Positions 42,623-50,387 of a stretch of 64,000 nt of DNA are shown here, one piece after another. The number at the start of each line of letters is the position of its first letter. Within the stretch, counting starts at the first letter, position 1. The notes under the pieces were generated by a model. It saw only the letters and a program-made list of their open reading frames with translations. It was not told the origin of the DNA and did not search any database. This DNA is from JACCVL01 sp963704295 (GTDB taxonomy: Bacteria; Actinomycetota; Actinomycetes; Propionibacteriales; Nocardioidaceae), in contig OY969884.1 in assembly GCA_963704295.1 (NCBI GenBank), forward strand, positions 1,736,001 through 1,800,000, written 5' to 3'. The translations under genes were made by a program, and so were the position numbers.

Positions 42623-43237
42623 GTGAGGATTCGTCCGGCTCGCTACACCGCGGTGGCCCCGTGGTACGACATCGTGTCGCTGGAGTGGCCCGTGTATCGC
42701 GCCCCGCGGCTGGCCGCGGTGCGCGCTCTCGGCCTACGGTCCGGTGACATCGTTCTCGACGTCGGCTGCGGGACCGGCCTCAACCTCGCCCCTCTCCACG
42801 ACCGCATTGGGGCGCACGGGCGGGTTGTGGGGGTGGACTCCAGTGCCTCGATGCTGGCGGTGGCTCGCCGCAAGGCCGCCCGCGCCGGCTGGGAGCGGGA
42901 CAGGTTCATGCACGCCGATGCCGGCCGGTCACCGCTCGCACCGGTGCCGGAGTTCGACGCCGCCATCGCCACCTATGCGCTGTCGCTGATGCCGGAGTGG
43001 GAGACCACGCTCGAACTGATGGTGTCCTCGGTGCGTCCGGGTGGCCGGGTCGCGGTGGTCGACCTGGCGGTACCGCCGGGGCCGCTCCTCGGTGCCGCGG
43101 CGAGACTCGCCTGCCGGCTCGGCGGCTCCGAGCCGAGTCGCCGCCCGGGCACGTTGCTGGCGCAACGGACGGCCGAGGTCGCTGCCGTCGACATGCGGGG
43201 CGGGCACGTCCTGGTCCGGGTGGGTGAAGTCCGCTAG
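42623..43237 (+). CDS. Class I SAM-dependent methyltransferase (UbiE/PmtA-like)
   Basis: 204 residues. Motif I reads IVLDVGCGTGLNLAPL, the acidic loop GVDSSASML, and the later motif LSLMPEWETTLELM. The N-terminus (ARYTAVAPWYDIVSLEW) resembles lipid or quinone methyltransferases. GTG at 42623 lies about 50 bases after the MFS gene and may share its operon, so methylation of the decarboxylation product is possible but speculative. Confidence 0.82.
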   Translation: MRIRPARYTAVAPWYDIVSLEWPVYRAPRLAAVRALGLRSGDIVLDVGCGTGLNLAPLHDRIGAHGRVVGVDSSASMLAVARRKAARAGWERDRFMHADAGRSPLAPVPEFDAAIATYALSLMPEWETTLELMVSSVRPGGRVAVVDLAVPPGPLLGAAARLACRLGGSEPSRRPGTLLAQRTAEVAAVDMRGGHVLVRVGEVR

Positions 43238-43303
43238 CGGCATCTCTCGCAGCGCGCCGCCGTCACGACGCGGTCAGCTCGATCCGGAGCCGGATCCGGC
43301 GCT

Positions 43304-44512
43304 TCACGGCGTACCGATCGTGGTGTCCGGCTGAGAGGCCGCCCAGGCGAACCAGAAGGTGTCCAGGTGCGGCACGGACCGAAGCTGTTCGCCTTCCAGG
43401 GGCCCCGCCACGGCCCGGCCGGTGAGCGACCACCGCGAGTCCGTCTCCGCGTCGCGGAACTGCTCGTCCTCGGCCGGCTCGAACGTCAGCTCCCGTCCGT
43501 CGACACGCGGGTCGAACACCCCGGTCGCGCCGACGGAGTAACCGTCGGCCACCGTCGCTGCGTCCAGCGCCGAGGCAAGCCCCGGGACGGACCAGGCCGT
43601 GACCGGCTCGCCGCCGAGGGTGAGCCGGCTGACCCCTGCCTCGGTGAGCTCTTCGAGCACGACCGCCACCGACTCGTCGTTCCAGTCCACCCCGAGCACC
43701 CGGGTCATCGGCGGGAGCCGGGGGTCCGGCTCCTCGTCGAACAGGAACGGGCTGCCGTCTGGGTTGTCGTACCCGGCGTACGGGTTGCTGCCGTAGTCGC
43801 GCTCGTGGCCGGTGTCGCGGCTGAGCACCCAGCCGGACGGGAACTGCGTGCTCCACTGCCGCCACGTCACGGTTTGTACCGGGATCGTCGTGAGCTCCTC
43901 GCCGGTCAGGACTCCGGCGATCGCCCGGGACTCGACCTGAGACCACAAAGACTCGGTCTGCCGGTCGTACATCACCAGGGCCGACAGGTAGAGCAGGCCG
44001 GACGTTCCGAACGACAGCAGCCGGTCACCGACCTCCCGCTCGAAGGCCAGCGCCGAGTTGCACAGCGGGCAGTAGGTGACCGCGACCGGCACGTCACCGA
44101 CGGTGTCGTTGACGATCTCGTGCCAGATCAGCACCTGGACGGGGTAGGCGCGCTGCTCTCCGCCGAGGTCCAGTGCGATCACCGGCTCGTCGTCGGCGAT
44201 CCAGTCCACGTCCGATGCCGGCTGAAACGTCGGCTCGTCGATCGCGGGGATGCCGTCCGGGGGTGGTCCGCCGGAGGTGACCCGGGAGGGGGCGACCAGC
44301 GGTTCCGGCAGCGCAGGGTCGTCGATCTGGTCCAGCGCCGACGGGACGTCCTCCCGCGCACCGGACTCGACCGGCGCGAGCGGCGCCGCGCCGCCGCCGC
44401 CGGACCCGGTGTCCCCACCGGAGCCGGCACCTGATCCGCCGGCACAGGCGGCGAGCAACAGGCCGCCCGCCGCCACGAGAGCGGTGAACCGTCTGCCCGG
44501 CACCGTGGTCAC
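43304..44512 (-). CDS. DUF3179 lipoprotein
   Basis: 402 residues. A lipoprotein signal peptide ends with lipobox LLAACAGG, followed by a Gly/Ser/Ala-rich linker and the DUF3179 domain (AYPVQVLIWHEIVNDTVGDV, VTYCPLCNSALAFERE, QTESLWSQVE). The CPLC pair could bind a metal or form a disulfide. GTG at 44512 begins 2 bases after the stop of the TlpA-like gene, so they form an operon. The upstream half of the same open frame is not coding. Function unknown; pairing with a thiol protein hints at redox of its CxxC. Confidence 0.87.
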   Translation of the reverse strand: MTTVPGRRFTALVAAGGLLLAACAGGSGAGSGGDTGSGGGGAAPLAPVESGAREDVPSALDQIDDPALPEPLVAPSRVTSGGPPPDGIPAIDEPTFQPASDVDWIADDEPVIALDLGGEQRAYPVQVLIWHEIVNDTVGDVPVAVTYCPLCNSALAFEREVGDRLLSFGTSGLLYLSALVMYDRQTESLWSQVESRAIAGVLTGEELTTIPVQTVTWRQWSTQFPSGWVLSRDTGHERDYGSNPYAGYDNPDGSPFLFDEEPDPRLPPMTRVLGVDWNDESVAVVLEELTEAGVSRLTLGGEPVTAWSVPGLASALDAATVADGYSVGATGVFDPRVDGRELTFEPAEDEQFRDAETDSRWSLTGRAVAGPLEGEQLRSVPHLDTFWFAWAASQPDTTIGTP

Positions 44513-44514
44513 GG

Positions 44515-45087
44515 CTATCCCGCGGCCAGTTCCTCGGTCGCCCGACGAAGCTCGTCGGCTCCTAGGCTGCCGGCGAAGGTGCGCACCGCGCCGTCCGCAG
44601 AGACGAACGCGAACGCCGGCTGCGAGACGATGCCGAAGCGCTGCCACAGCGAGCCGTCGGAGTCGATGGCGTGCTCGAAGCCTTCCGTGCCGGTGTCGTC
44701 GACGAACGCACGCATGTCGTCCGCCTGCCCGAGCCCGGGGACTCCGACGAAGGTGACCGTGCCCTCGTAGTCGGCTGCGACGGCAGCGACGTCCGGCGCC
44801 TCGGCCCGGCAGATCGTGCACCACGGCGCCCAGAACCACAGCACGACCGGACTCCCGCTGAGCCGGGCCGCGTCCAGGGTCGCCCCCGTCAGGGTCGGCG
44901 CGGTGAAGGAAAGCGCGTCGACGGTCGACGACTCGCCGGCTGCCGACGGGGCGGCCCCCGCACCCGTGTCGCCTGGGTCCGTCCCGTTGCCGCAGCCGGT
45001 GGCTGCCAGCAGCAGGGCGGCGATGACGAAGCCCAGCAGACCGGTCGACACCCGCCGCCGCTCGCTGATCGGTCCGAGCACCCCCAT
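44515..45087 (-). CDS. TlpA/ResA-like thioredoxin-fold lipoprotein
   Basis: 190 residues, starting MGVLGPISERRRVSTG, with a lipoprotein signal (lipobox LAATGC) and a periplasm-side thioredoxin domain carrying WFWAPWCTICRAEAP, so the redox motif is CTIC. Such proteins reduce or form disulfides outside the membrane. It is the first gene of a two-gene operon with a DUF3179 lipoprotein that carries its own CPLC motif, a natural candidate substrate. No CcdA gene is adjacent to supply electrons. Confidence 0.87.
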   Translation of the reverse strand: MGVLGPISERRRVSTGLLGFVIAALLLAATGCGNGTDPGDTGAGAAPSAAGESSTVDALSFTAPTLTGATLDAARLSGSPVVLWFWAPWCTICRAEAPDVAAVAADYEGTVTFVGVPGLGQADDMRAFVDDTGTEGFEHAIDSDGSLWQRFGIVSQPAFAFVSADGAVRTFAGSLGADELRRATEELAAG

Positions 45088-45261
45088 CGACTGCCTCCCT
45101 GCCGCCGGTGCACTGCTGTCGCCTGGGGAACCCCCGGATCGGGAGCGGGCATTCCCCGGGGCGACCGGGAAGTGTCGACCGGCGCCACGGGGTTACGCGG
45201 GCGACGGCGCAGTCGCGGCGAGGCCCGGTCGGGATCCGGTCGCAGTGAGGATGGTGTAGGC

Positions 45262-46617
45262 ATGACGGACGTCGCAGATGTCGTGGTGGTCGGTCTCGGA
45301 CCGGGTGGCGAGGATGTCGCTGGACGACTCGCCGAGGCCGGGCTCGACGTGGTCGGGGTTGAGCAGCAGCTGGTCGGCGGCGAGTGTCCGTACTGGGGCT
45401 GTGTCCCGTCCAAGATGATGATCCGCGCCGCCACCTTGTTGGCCGAGGCTGGACGAGTCGCAGGGATGGCGGGGGACGTGCAGGTCCGACCGGACTATGC
45501 ACCCGTCGCGGACCGGATCCGGGCCGAGGCGACGGATGACTGGAACGACCAGGTCGCCGTGGATCGGCTGGTGGGAAAGGGAGGCCGGTTCGTCCGCGGG
45601 CGCGCACGGCTCACCGGCCACCGCGAGGTGTCGGCCGCCGGGCAGACCATCGTCGCCCGACGCGGCGTGGTCGTCGCCACGGGAACCGTCCCGAGCGTCC
45701 CACCGGTCCCGGGGCTGGAGCAGACGCCGTACTGGACCAACCGGGAGGCGGTCGAGGCCAAGGAGCCGCCGGGCTCGCTGATCGTGCTGGGTGGCGGCGC
45801 CATCGGGGTCGAGCTGGCCCAGGCCTTCGCTCGCTTCGGCTCTCAGGTCACGGTGCTGGAGGCCACCGGTCGGCTGCTTCCCACCGAGGAGCCGGCGGCC
45901 GGGCGGCTGATCGCCGAGGTCCTGAGCCACGAGGGTCTGGACGTGCGGGTCGACACCTCGGCGACCGGCGTCGAGCACGACGGGCGGAGGTTCCACGTCC
46001 AGCTCGATGGTGAGACCGTGGTTGCGGACCAGCTGCTCGTCGCGACCGGTCGCCGGGCAGACCTCGCCGGCCTCGGGCTCGACGCGGTCGGCGTGGACAG
46101 CTCGGCGCGGTGGCTCAAGACCGACGAGCAGATGCGAGTGGCCGACGGACTGTGGGCGGTCGGGGACCTCACCGGCCATGGCGCATTCACCCACGTCGCG
46201 ATGTACCAGTCCAAGATCGCGGCCCGCTCCATCCTCGGCCAGCCCGGTCCCGCGGCGCGCTATCACGCCGTGCCGCGGGTGACGTTCTCCGATCCGGAGG
46301 TGGGCGCGGTCGGGCTGACCGAGGCGCAGGCCCGGGACCGGGGGCTGCGGGTCCGGGTGGGCACGGTGCAGGTCCCTTCCTCGGCGCGGGGGTGGATCCA
46401 CAAGGCGGGCAACGCCGGCTTCATCACCGTGGTGGAGGACGCGGAGCGAGGCGTCCTGGTGGGGGCGACCAGCGCAGGGCCGACGGGGGGCGAGGTCCTC
46501 GGCGCGCTGTCGGTGGCCGTGCACGCGGAGGTCCCCACCGAGACACTCCGAACGATGATCTACGCCTATCCCACCTTTCACCGCGCTATCGAGGACGCCC
46601 TGGCCGCGCTGGTCTGA
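45262..46617 (+). CDS. Mercuric-reductase-like flavoprotein disulfide reductase 1
   Basis: 451 residues of the pyridine nucleotide-disulfide oxidoreductase family: FAD-binding VVVVGLGPGGEDVAGRLAEA, redox disulfide GGECPYWGCVPSKMM, NAD(P) site VLGGGAIGVELAQAFARFG, second FAD site DGLWAVGDLTGHGAFTHV, and a C-terminal dimer domain (from about 335). The CPYWGC spacing is standard but PYW is unusual (often LNxG). There is no N-terminal heavy-metal domain and no C-terminal Cys pair as in true MerA, so mercury is not an obvious substrate. The terminal YAYPTFHRA has the His of the family. It heads an operon-like run with the sigma factor genes. Confidence 0.87.
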   Translation: MTDVADVVVVGLGPGGEDVAGRLAEAGLDVVGVEQQLVGGECPYWGCVPSKMMIRAATLLAEAGRVAGMAGDVQVRPDYAPVADRIRAEATDDWNDQVAVDRLVGKGGRFVRGRARLTGHREVSAAGQTIVARRGVVVATGTVPSVPPVPGLEQTPYWTNREAVEAKEPPGSLIVLGGGAIGVELAQAFARFGSQVTVLEATGRLLPTEEPAAGRLIAEVLSHEGLDVRVDTSATGVEHDGRRFHVQLDGETVVADQLLVATGRRADLAGLGLDAVGVDSSARWLKTDEQMRVADGLWAVGDLTGHGAFTHVAMYQSKIAARSILGQPGPAARYHAVPRVTFSDPEVGAVGLTEAQARDRGLRVRVGTVQVPSSARGWIHKAGNAGFITVVEDAERGVLVGATSAGPTGGEVLGALSVAVHAEVPTETLRTMIYAYPTFHRAIEDALAALV

Positions 46618-46647
46618 GCCGGTCGGGGACGCGAGGGAGCGCGCACG

Positions 46648-47244
46648 GTGGGAACAACAGCACCGGTCGGACCGGTTGCCCCAGACGTGCAGGACGGACC
46701 GCTCACGGACCGGGAGGTGCGCGCGCACGCCTTCCGCCAGCACGTCGAGCCGGAGATCGAGGTGCTGCTGCGGGTCGCCCGGACGCTGACCCGCTCGGGT
46801 CCCGACGCCGAGGACCTGGTCCAGGAGACCCTCGTTCGCGCTTACCGGGCGATCGAGCGGTTCGACGGGCGGCATCCACGGGCCTGGCTGTTGACCATCC
46901 TGCGCAACACCAACGCGAACATGCACCGGCGCCAGCGCCCCGGACTGGTGGACGACTGGGTCGTGATGGACGACCAGCGCCCCGCGTTCGGCGTCCCGCC
47001 GGCCCCGGCGGAGGACGAGGCGCTGTGGGGCCGGCTCGAGGCGGATCTGCAGCGGGCGGTGCAGGAGCTTGATCCGCGGTTCCGGGCGGTGGTGCTGCTG
47101 GTCGACGTCGACCAGCTCAGCTACGCCGAGGCGGCACAGACGCTCGGCGTCCCGGTGGGCACGGTGATGTCGCGACTGCATCGGGCACGGAACCGGCTGC
47201 GCCGGGCGCTCACGGTTCACTCGACGGGAGGGGGAGAGTCGTGA
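46648..47244 (+). CDS. ECF-type RNA polymerase sigma factor
   Basis: 198 residues. Region 2 is EIEVLLRVARTLTRSGPDAE with DLVQETLVRAYRAIERFDG; region 4 is VDQLSYAEAAQTLGVPVGTV followed by MSRLHRARNRLR. A GTG start at 46648 is used. It overlaps its zinc anti-sigma gene by 4 bases and follows reductase 1 by 30 bases. The group is close to SigR/RpoE-like redox or envelope stress factors, which fits the surrounding disulfide-reductase genes. A GGGAAA-N16-CGTC promoter in front of the nearby TVP38 gene is a candidate target. Confidence 0.9.
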   Translation: MGTTAPVGPVAPDVQDGPLTDREVRAHAFRQHVEPEIEVLLRVARTLTRSGPDAEDLVQETLVRAYRAIERFDGRHPRAWLLTILRNTNANMHRRQRPGLVDDWVVMDDQRPAFGVPPAPAEDEALWGRLEADLQRAVQELDPRFRAVVLLVDVDQLSYAEAAQTLGVPVGTVMSRLHRARNRLRRALTVHSTGGGES

Positions 47245-47519
47245 TCACCACGCTGCGCTCGATGTGGGCCTGTCACTGGTCGGCTCGGCGGATCCAGCGG
47301 TACCTGGACGCCGACCGAGGGTTGCCGTTGACCGCCGACGAGGTGCGCCGGCTCGAACAGCATCTGGCCGTTTGCGAGCGCTGCGGCGCAGTCGTCGAGG
47401 AGCACCGCGTGCTCCGGGTCGTTGCCGATCGGTGGACCCGTCGCACTGTCCCCGACCCGGAGGCCGTGCGCCGGCTGCACCAGGCGATGGACCGGATCGT
47501 CGTCGAGGAGCGGCCGTGA
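47241..47519 (+). CDS. Zinc-finger anti-sigma factor (ZAS, zf-HC2)
   Basis: 92 residues with the HxxxCxxC core in LEQHLAVCERCGAVVEEHR and an upstream Cys/His in WACHWSARRIQRYLDAD. Zinc and thiol loss would release the sigma factor. There is no membrane segment, so it is a soluble redox-type anti-sigma like RsrA. GTG at 47241 overlaps the sigma gene (GTGA) and its own stop overlaps the next reductase start (GTGA), a chain of coupled translation. Confidence 0.87.
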   Translation: MITTLRSMWACHWSARRIQRYLDADRGLPLTADEVRRLEQHLAVCERCGAVVEEHRVLRVVADRWTRRTVPDPEAVRRLHQAMDRIVVEERP

Positions 47520-48997
47520 CCGTGTCGGCCGAGCGGGCCGCCGAGCAGTTGTGGGATCTGGTGGTGGTCGGCGCCGGCACTGCTGGCCTGGTCGGCTCCC
47601 GGACGGCGGCGAGCCTCGGCGCCCGGGTGCTCGTGGTCGAGGGAGACCGGCCGGGAGGGGACTGCCTGTGGACCGGGTGCGTGCCCAGCAAGGCGCTGCT
47701 CGCGTCGGCGCAGCGGGCGGCTTCGGCCCGTACGGCTGGTGCCCTCGGCATCCGCGTGGACGGCGTCCGGGTGGACTTCCCGGCAGTGCTGGCGCACGTC
47801 AGGTCTGCCATCGCGTCGATCGAACCGGAGGACTCGCCCGGAGCACTCGAGGATGCCGGGGTGGCGGTGCTCAGTGGCTGGGCGCGGCTCACCGGCGGGA
47901 CCGGGGTCGAGGTGGCCGGCCGCAGGATCCGTACCCGGCAGGTGCTCCTGGCGGCCGGCTCCGGGCCGGCGTTGCCGGACCTGCCCGGTCTGCGAGCGGC
48001 CGAGCCGTGGACCAGCGACACGGTCTGGGATCTCGAGCGGCTGCCGGAGCGATTGACCGTCGTCGGTGGGGGCAGCATCGGCTGCGAGCTGGGCCAGGCG
48101 TTCGCTCGGCTCGGTGCCCGGGTCACCCTGCTGGAACAGGCTGACCGGTTGCTGCCGACGGAGGATCCCGACGCCTCGGCGCTGGTGACCGAGGCACTGC
48201 TGGCCGACGGTGTGGCTGTCCGCACCGGAGCCGGGGTGGACAAGGTGCTGGGCGACAGGGGCGACGGAACCGTGCGCACGACCGACGGCCGGACGGTCGG
48301 GCACGACGGGCTGCTGGTCGCGCTCGGGCGGCAACCACGCACCCGCGGCATCGGCCTGCGCGAGGCGGGCGTCCACGTGGACGCGCACGGCTTCGTCCGG
48401 GTGGACCGGACGCTGCGCACGACGAACCCAAGGGTCTGGGCGGCTGGTGACCTGACCGGGCATCCGCAGTTCACCCACGTGGCCGGGGTGCACGGCAGCG
48501 TCGCCGCCAGCAATGCCGTGCTCGGGCTGCGCCGGAAGGCCGAGACGGTGACCGTTCCGCGGGTGGCCTATACCAGCCCGGAGGTCGCGGCGGTCGGCGT
48601 GAGTGCCACGGCCGCCGACCACCATCCCGGTCTGAGCGTCGTCACGCAGCGGCACGACGAGGTCGACCGGGCTGTCGTCGAGGGCGACACCCGGGGCTTC
48701 TCTCGGCTGGTTCTCGACCGTAGAGGCCGGCTCGTCGGTGCGACTCTCGTGGGTCCGCGCGCCGGCGAGGCGCTGACCGAGCTGGTGCTGGCGATCCGGC
48801 ACGGGATGCGGACGCGGGACCTGGCCGGCACCACCCACCCGTACCCGACCTATTCGGACGGGGTCTGGAATGCGGCTATCGCAGACGTTCGCCGGCGCCT
48901 CGCTCGGCCCTCGGCGCAGCGGGTCACCACCCTGCTGGCAGGGTCGCGGAGGCGCTGGCTGGATCTGCGCGACCGACCGTCCCCTGCTGGCGGCTAG
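47516..48997 (+). CDS. Mercuric-reductase-like flavoprotein disulfide reductase 2
   Basis: 493 residues with the same family layout as reductase 1: WDLVVVGAGTAGLVGSRTAA, redox motif GGDCLWTGCVPSKALL, NAD(P) site VVGGGSIGCELGQAF, second FAD site RVWAAGDLTGHPQFTHVAGV, and a dimer domain ending TTHPYPTYSDGVWNAA. Extra N- and C-terminal residues, including a basic C-terminal tail, distinguish it from reductase 1. The start GTG at 47516 overlaps the anti-sigma stop. The two reductases differ in the redox loop (CPYWGC and CLWTGC), so they probably act on different disulfide or metal substrates. The gene ends directly against the converging CDP-alcohol gene. Confidence 0.88.
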   Translation: MTVSAERAAEQLWDLVVVGAGTAGLVGSRTAASLGARVLVVEGDRPGGDCLWTGCVPSKALLASAQRAASARTAGALGIRVDGVRVDFPAVLAHVRSAIASIEPEDSPGALEDAGVAVLSGWARLTGGTGVEVAGRRIRTRQVLLAAGSGPALPDLPGLRAAEPWTSDTVWDLERLPERLTVVGGGSIGCELGQAFARLGARVTLLEQADRLLPTEDPDASALVTEALLADGVAVRTGAGVDKVLGDRGDGTVRTTDGRTVGHDGLLVALGRQPRTRGIGLREAGVHVDAHGFVRVDRTLRTTNPRVWAAGDLTGHPQFTHVAGVHGSVAASNAVLGLRRKAETVTVPRVAYTSPEVAAVGVSATAADHHPGLSVVTQRHDEVDRAVVEGDTRGFSRLVLDRRGRLVGATLVGPRAGEALTELVLAIRHGMRTRDLAGTTHPYPTYSDGVWNAAIADVRRRLARPSAQRVTTLLAGSRRRWLDLRDRPSPAGG

Positions 48998-49612
48998 CTA
49001 GCGCAGCAGCCGGTAGCCGACCCAGATCCGCTGCGCCGCACCCAGACCGACCACCGCAGCCCAGCCCACGGCGACCGGTCCGGCGGCGCCTGGCAGCAGC
49101 ATCCAGATCGAGTGCACGACGACCGTCTCCGTGCCCTCCGCGAGCCCCCCGACGAACGACAGTGAACGCCCGTCGTCCAGCGTCCGTCCGGTCCGCTCGG
49201 CCAGCGATGAGAAGGCGAGGAACGCGGTGCCATTGAGGTAGTAGGCACCCAACACCGCAAGGAACGGCCAGGTGCTCCCGCCGACACCGATGCCCACCCC
49301 GACGACGCTCGCGCCGTAGACGGCGAAGTCGGACACGATGTCGAGGAATCCGCCGGCCGGTGACGGGTCGTCGCCCGATCGGGCCGCCCGCCGCCGGGCC
49401 AGCGGGCCGTCCACCCCGTCGGCGAGCCTGGAGCCGAGCCACAGTGCAAGGGCCGGCATCCACAGCGCGGCTGCGGCAGCTCCGGCGCTGCCGAGACCCA
49501 GCATCAGCCCGACGACGGTGATCCCGTTCGGGCTGATCCCCCGCACGTCGACGCTCGCGGCGAGCCGGTCCAGCGGGCCGCGCAGGACTCGCCGGGCGTA
49601 GGGATCAAGCAC
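48998..49612 (-). CDS. CDP-alcohol phosphatidyltransferase family protein (YnjF-like)
   Basis: 204 residues with the family signature in LADGVDGPLARRR and GGFLDIVSDFAVYG, that is, DG-x2-AR followed by a G-x3-D-x3-D region. Several membrane helices follow. Family members join CDP-diacylglycerol or another CDP-alcohol to an acceptor, making phospholipids or related lipids. GTG at 49612 overlaps the end of the TVP38 gene by 8 bases. E. coli YnjF is a member in a similar gene neighbourhood. The product is unknown. Confidence 0.83.
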   Translation of the reverse strand: MLDPYARRVLRGPLDRLAASVDVRGISPNGITVVGLMLGLGSAGAAAAALWMPALALWLGSRLADGVDGPLARRRAARSGDDPSPAGGFLDIVSDFAVYGASVVGVGIGVGGSTWPFLAVLGAYYLNGTAFLAFSSLAERTGRTLDDGRSLSFVGGLAEGTETVVVHSIWMLLPGAAGPVAVGWAAVVGLGAAQRIWVGYRLLR

Positions 49613-50282
49613 CGGTCGGCTCCCGGCGGCTCCCACCTCGCCGTGACTGGGCGCGGACCAGTGCTGCGCCGAGTCCGGTGAGGGCGACCAGGGCGACCGC
49701 CGCGGCGGCGAACGGCGCCGACGCGGGCTCGCTTCCGTAGGCCCCCAGGCCGACCATCGCCGCCGTGCCGGGGGCCATCCCCAGGATGCTCCCGACGACG
49801 AAGGCATGCGGGCGCAGGGCGGTGAGCCCAGCCAGGTAGTTCAGCGCGGTATAGGGCACCAGCGGGACGATCCGGAGCAACACCACCCCGAAGATGCCGT
49901 TCCGTTCGATCACCGCGTCGACCCCAGCCAACCGCGAGCCGCCGTAGCTCTCGACCGCCGCGCGTCCCAACAGCCGCGCCAACCCGAAGGCGACGACGGC
50001 GCCGAGCACCGCCGCGGCCAGGACGAGCGCAAAGCCGGTCCCGAGCCCGAAGGCCGCGCCGGCAGCGATAGTGGCCACGTTCTTGGGGACCGGCACCAGC
50101 GCGAGACCGACGTACAGCAGCACGAAGCCGGCCAGCCCGAGGACGCCGGCGGAGGCGACCGCCGCCCGAAGCCGCTCGACCGGGGGCAGGTCGATCATGA
50201 GAGCCACCACGACGGCGCCGACGAGGAGAATTGTGAGCAGCGTCACGCGCAGCCAGACCGCGCGCGGTGGCGTCAGCGCCAT
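49605..50282 (-). CDS. TVP38/TMEM64 (DedA-like) membrane protein
   Basis: 225 residues, starting MALTPPRAVWLRV, with five or six membrane segments and the family hallmark region VPVPKNVATIAAGAAFGLG and RIVPLVPYTALNYLAGL. DedA/VTT proteins are implicated in lipid scrambling or membrane transport. ATG at 50282 follows AAGGGACGG. It lies next to the CDP-alcohol gene (8-base overlap) and divergent from the ABC transporter. E. coli YdjX and YdjZ are members located beside ynjABCDEF. Confidence 0.85.
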   Translation of the reverse strand: MALTPPRAVWLRVTLLTILLVGAVVVALMIDLPPVERLRAAVASAGVLGLAGFVLLYVGLALVPVPKNVATIAAGAAFGLGTGFALVLAAAVLGAVVAFGLARLLGRAAVESYGGSRLAGVDAVIERNGIFGVVLLRIVPLVPYTALNYLAGLTALRPHAFVVGSILGMAPGTAAMVGLGAYGSEPASAPFAAAAVALVALTGLGAALVRAQSRRGGSRREPTGA

Positions 50283-50330
50283 CTCGCCGTCCCTTCGTCG
50301 CTCGCTGCCGGGGGAAGTCGGCGGGCACCC

Positions 50331-50356
50331 GACGGTGTTCCCGGTCAGAGTTTCCC
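50331..50356 (-). promoter_or_regulatory. ECF-type promoter before the TVP38 gene
   Basis: On the minus strand GGGAAA (50351-50356) is followed after 16 bases by CGTC (50331-50334), matching the GGAA-N16-CGTC layout recognised by many ECF sigma factors. Nearby TTCCCGGT appears twice (50338-50345 and 50352-50359). The ECF sigma gene 4 kb away is a candidate for using it. Confidence 0.4.
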
Positions 50357-50387
50357 GGTACGACCGGCTCCGCTCCCTGGAGGCTGC

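Noticed and set aside
44513..45607. Upstream part of the minus-strand frame that contains the DUF3179 gene
   Set aside because: It is antisense to, or out of frame with, the TlpA-like and reductase genes, is Arg/Pro-rich and lacks conserved sequence. The lipoprotein signal at 44512 marks the true start.
45262..48997. True mercury resistance operon (merA)
   Set aside because: Neither reductase has the heavy-metal N-terminal domain or the terminal Cys pair of MerA, and no merR, merT, merP or merB is present.
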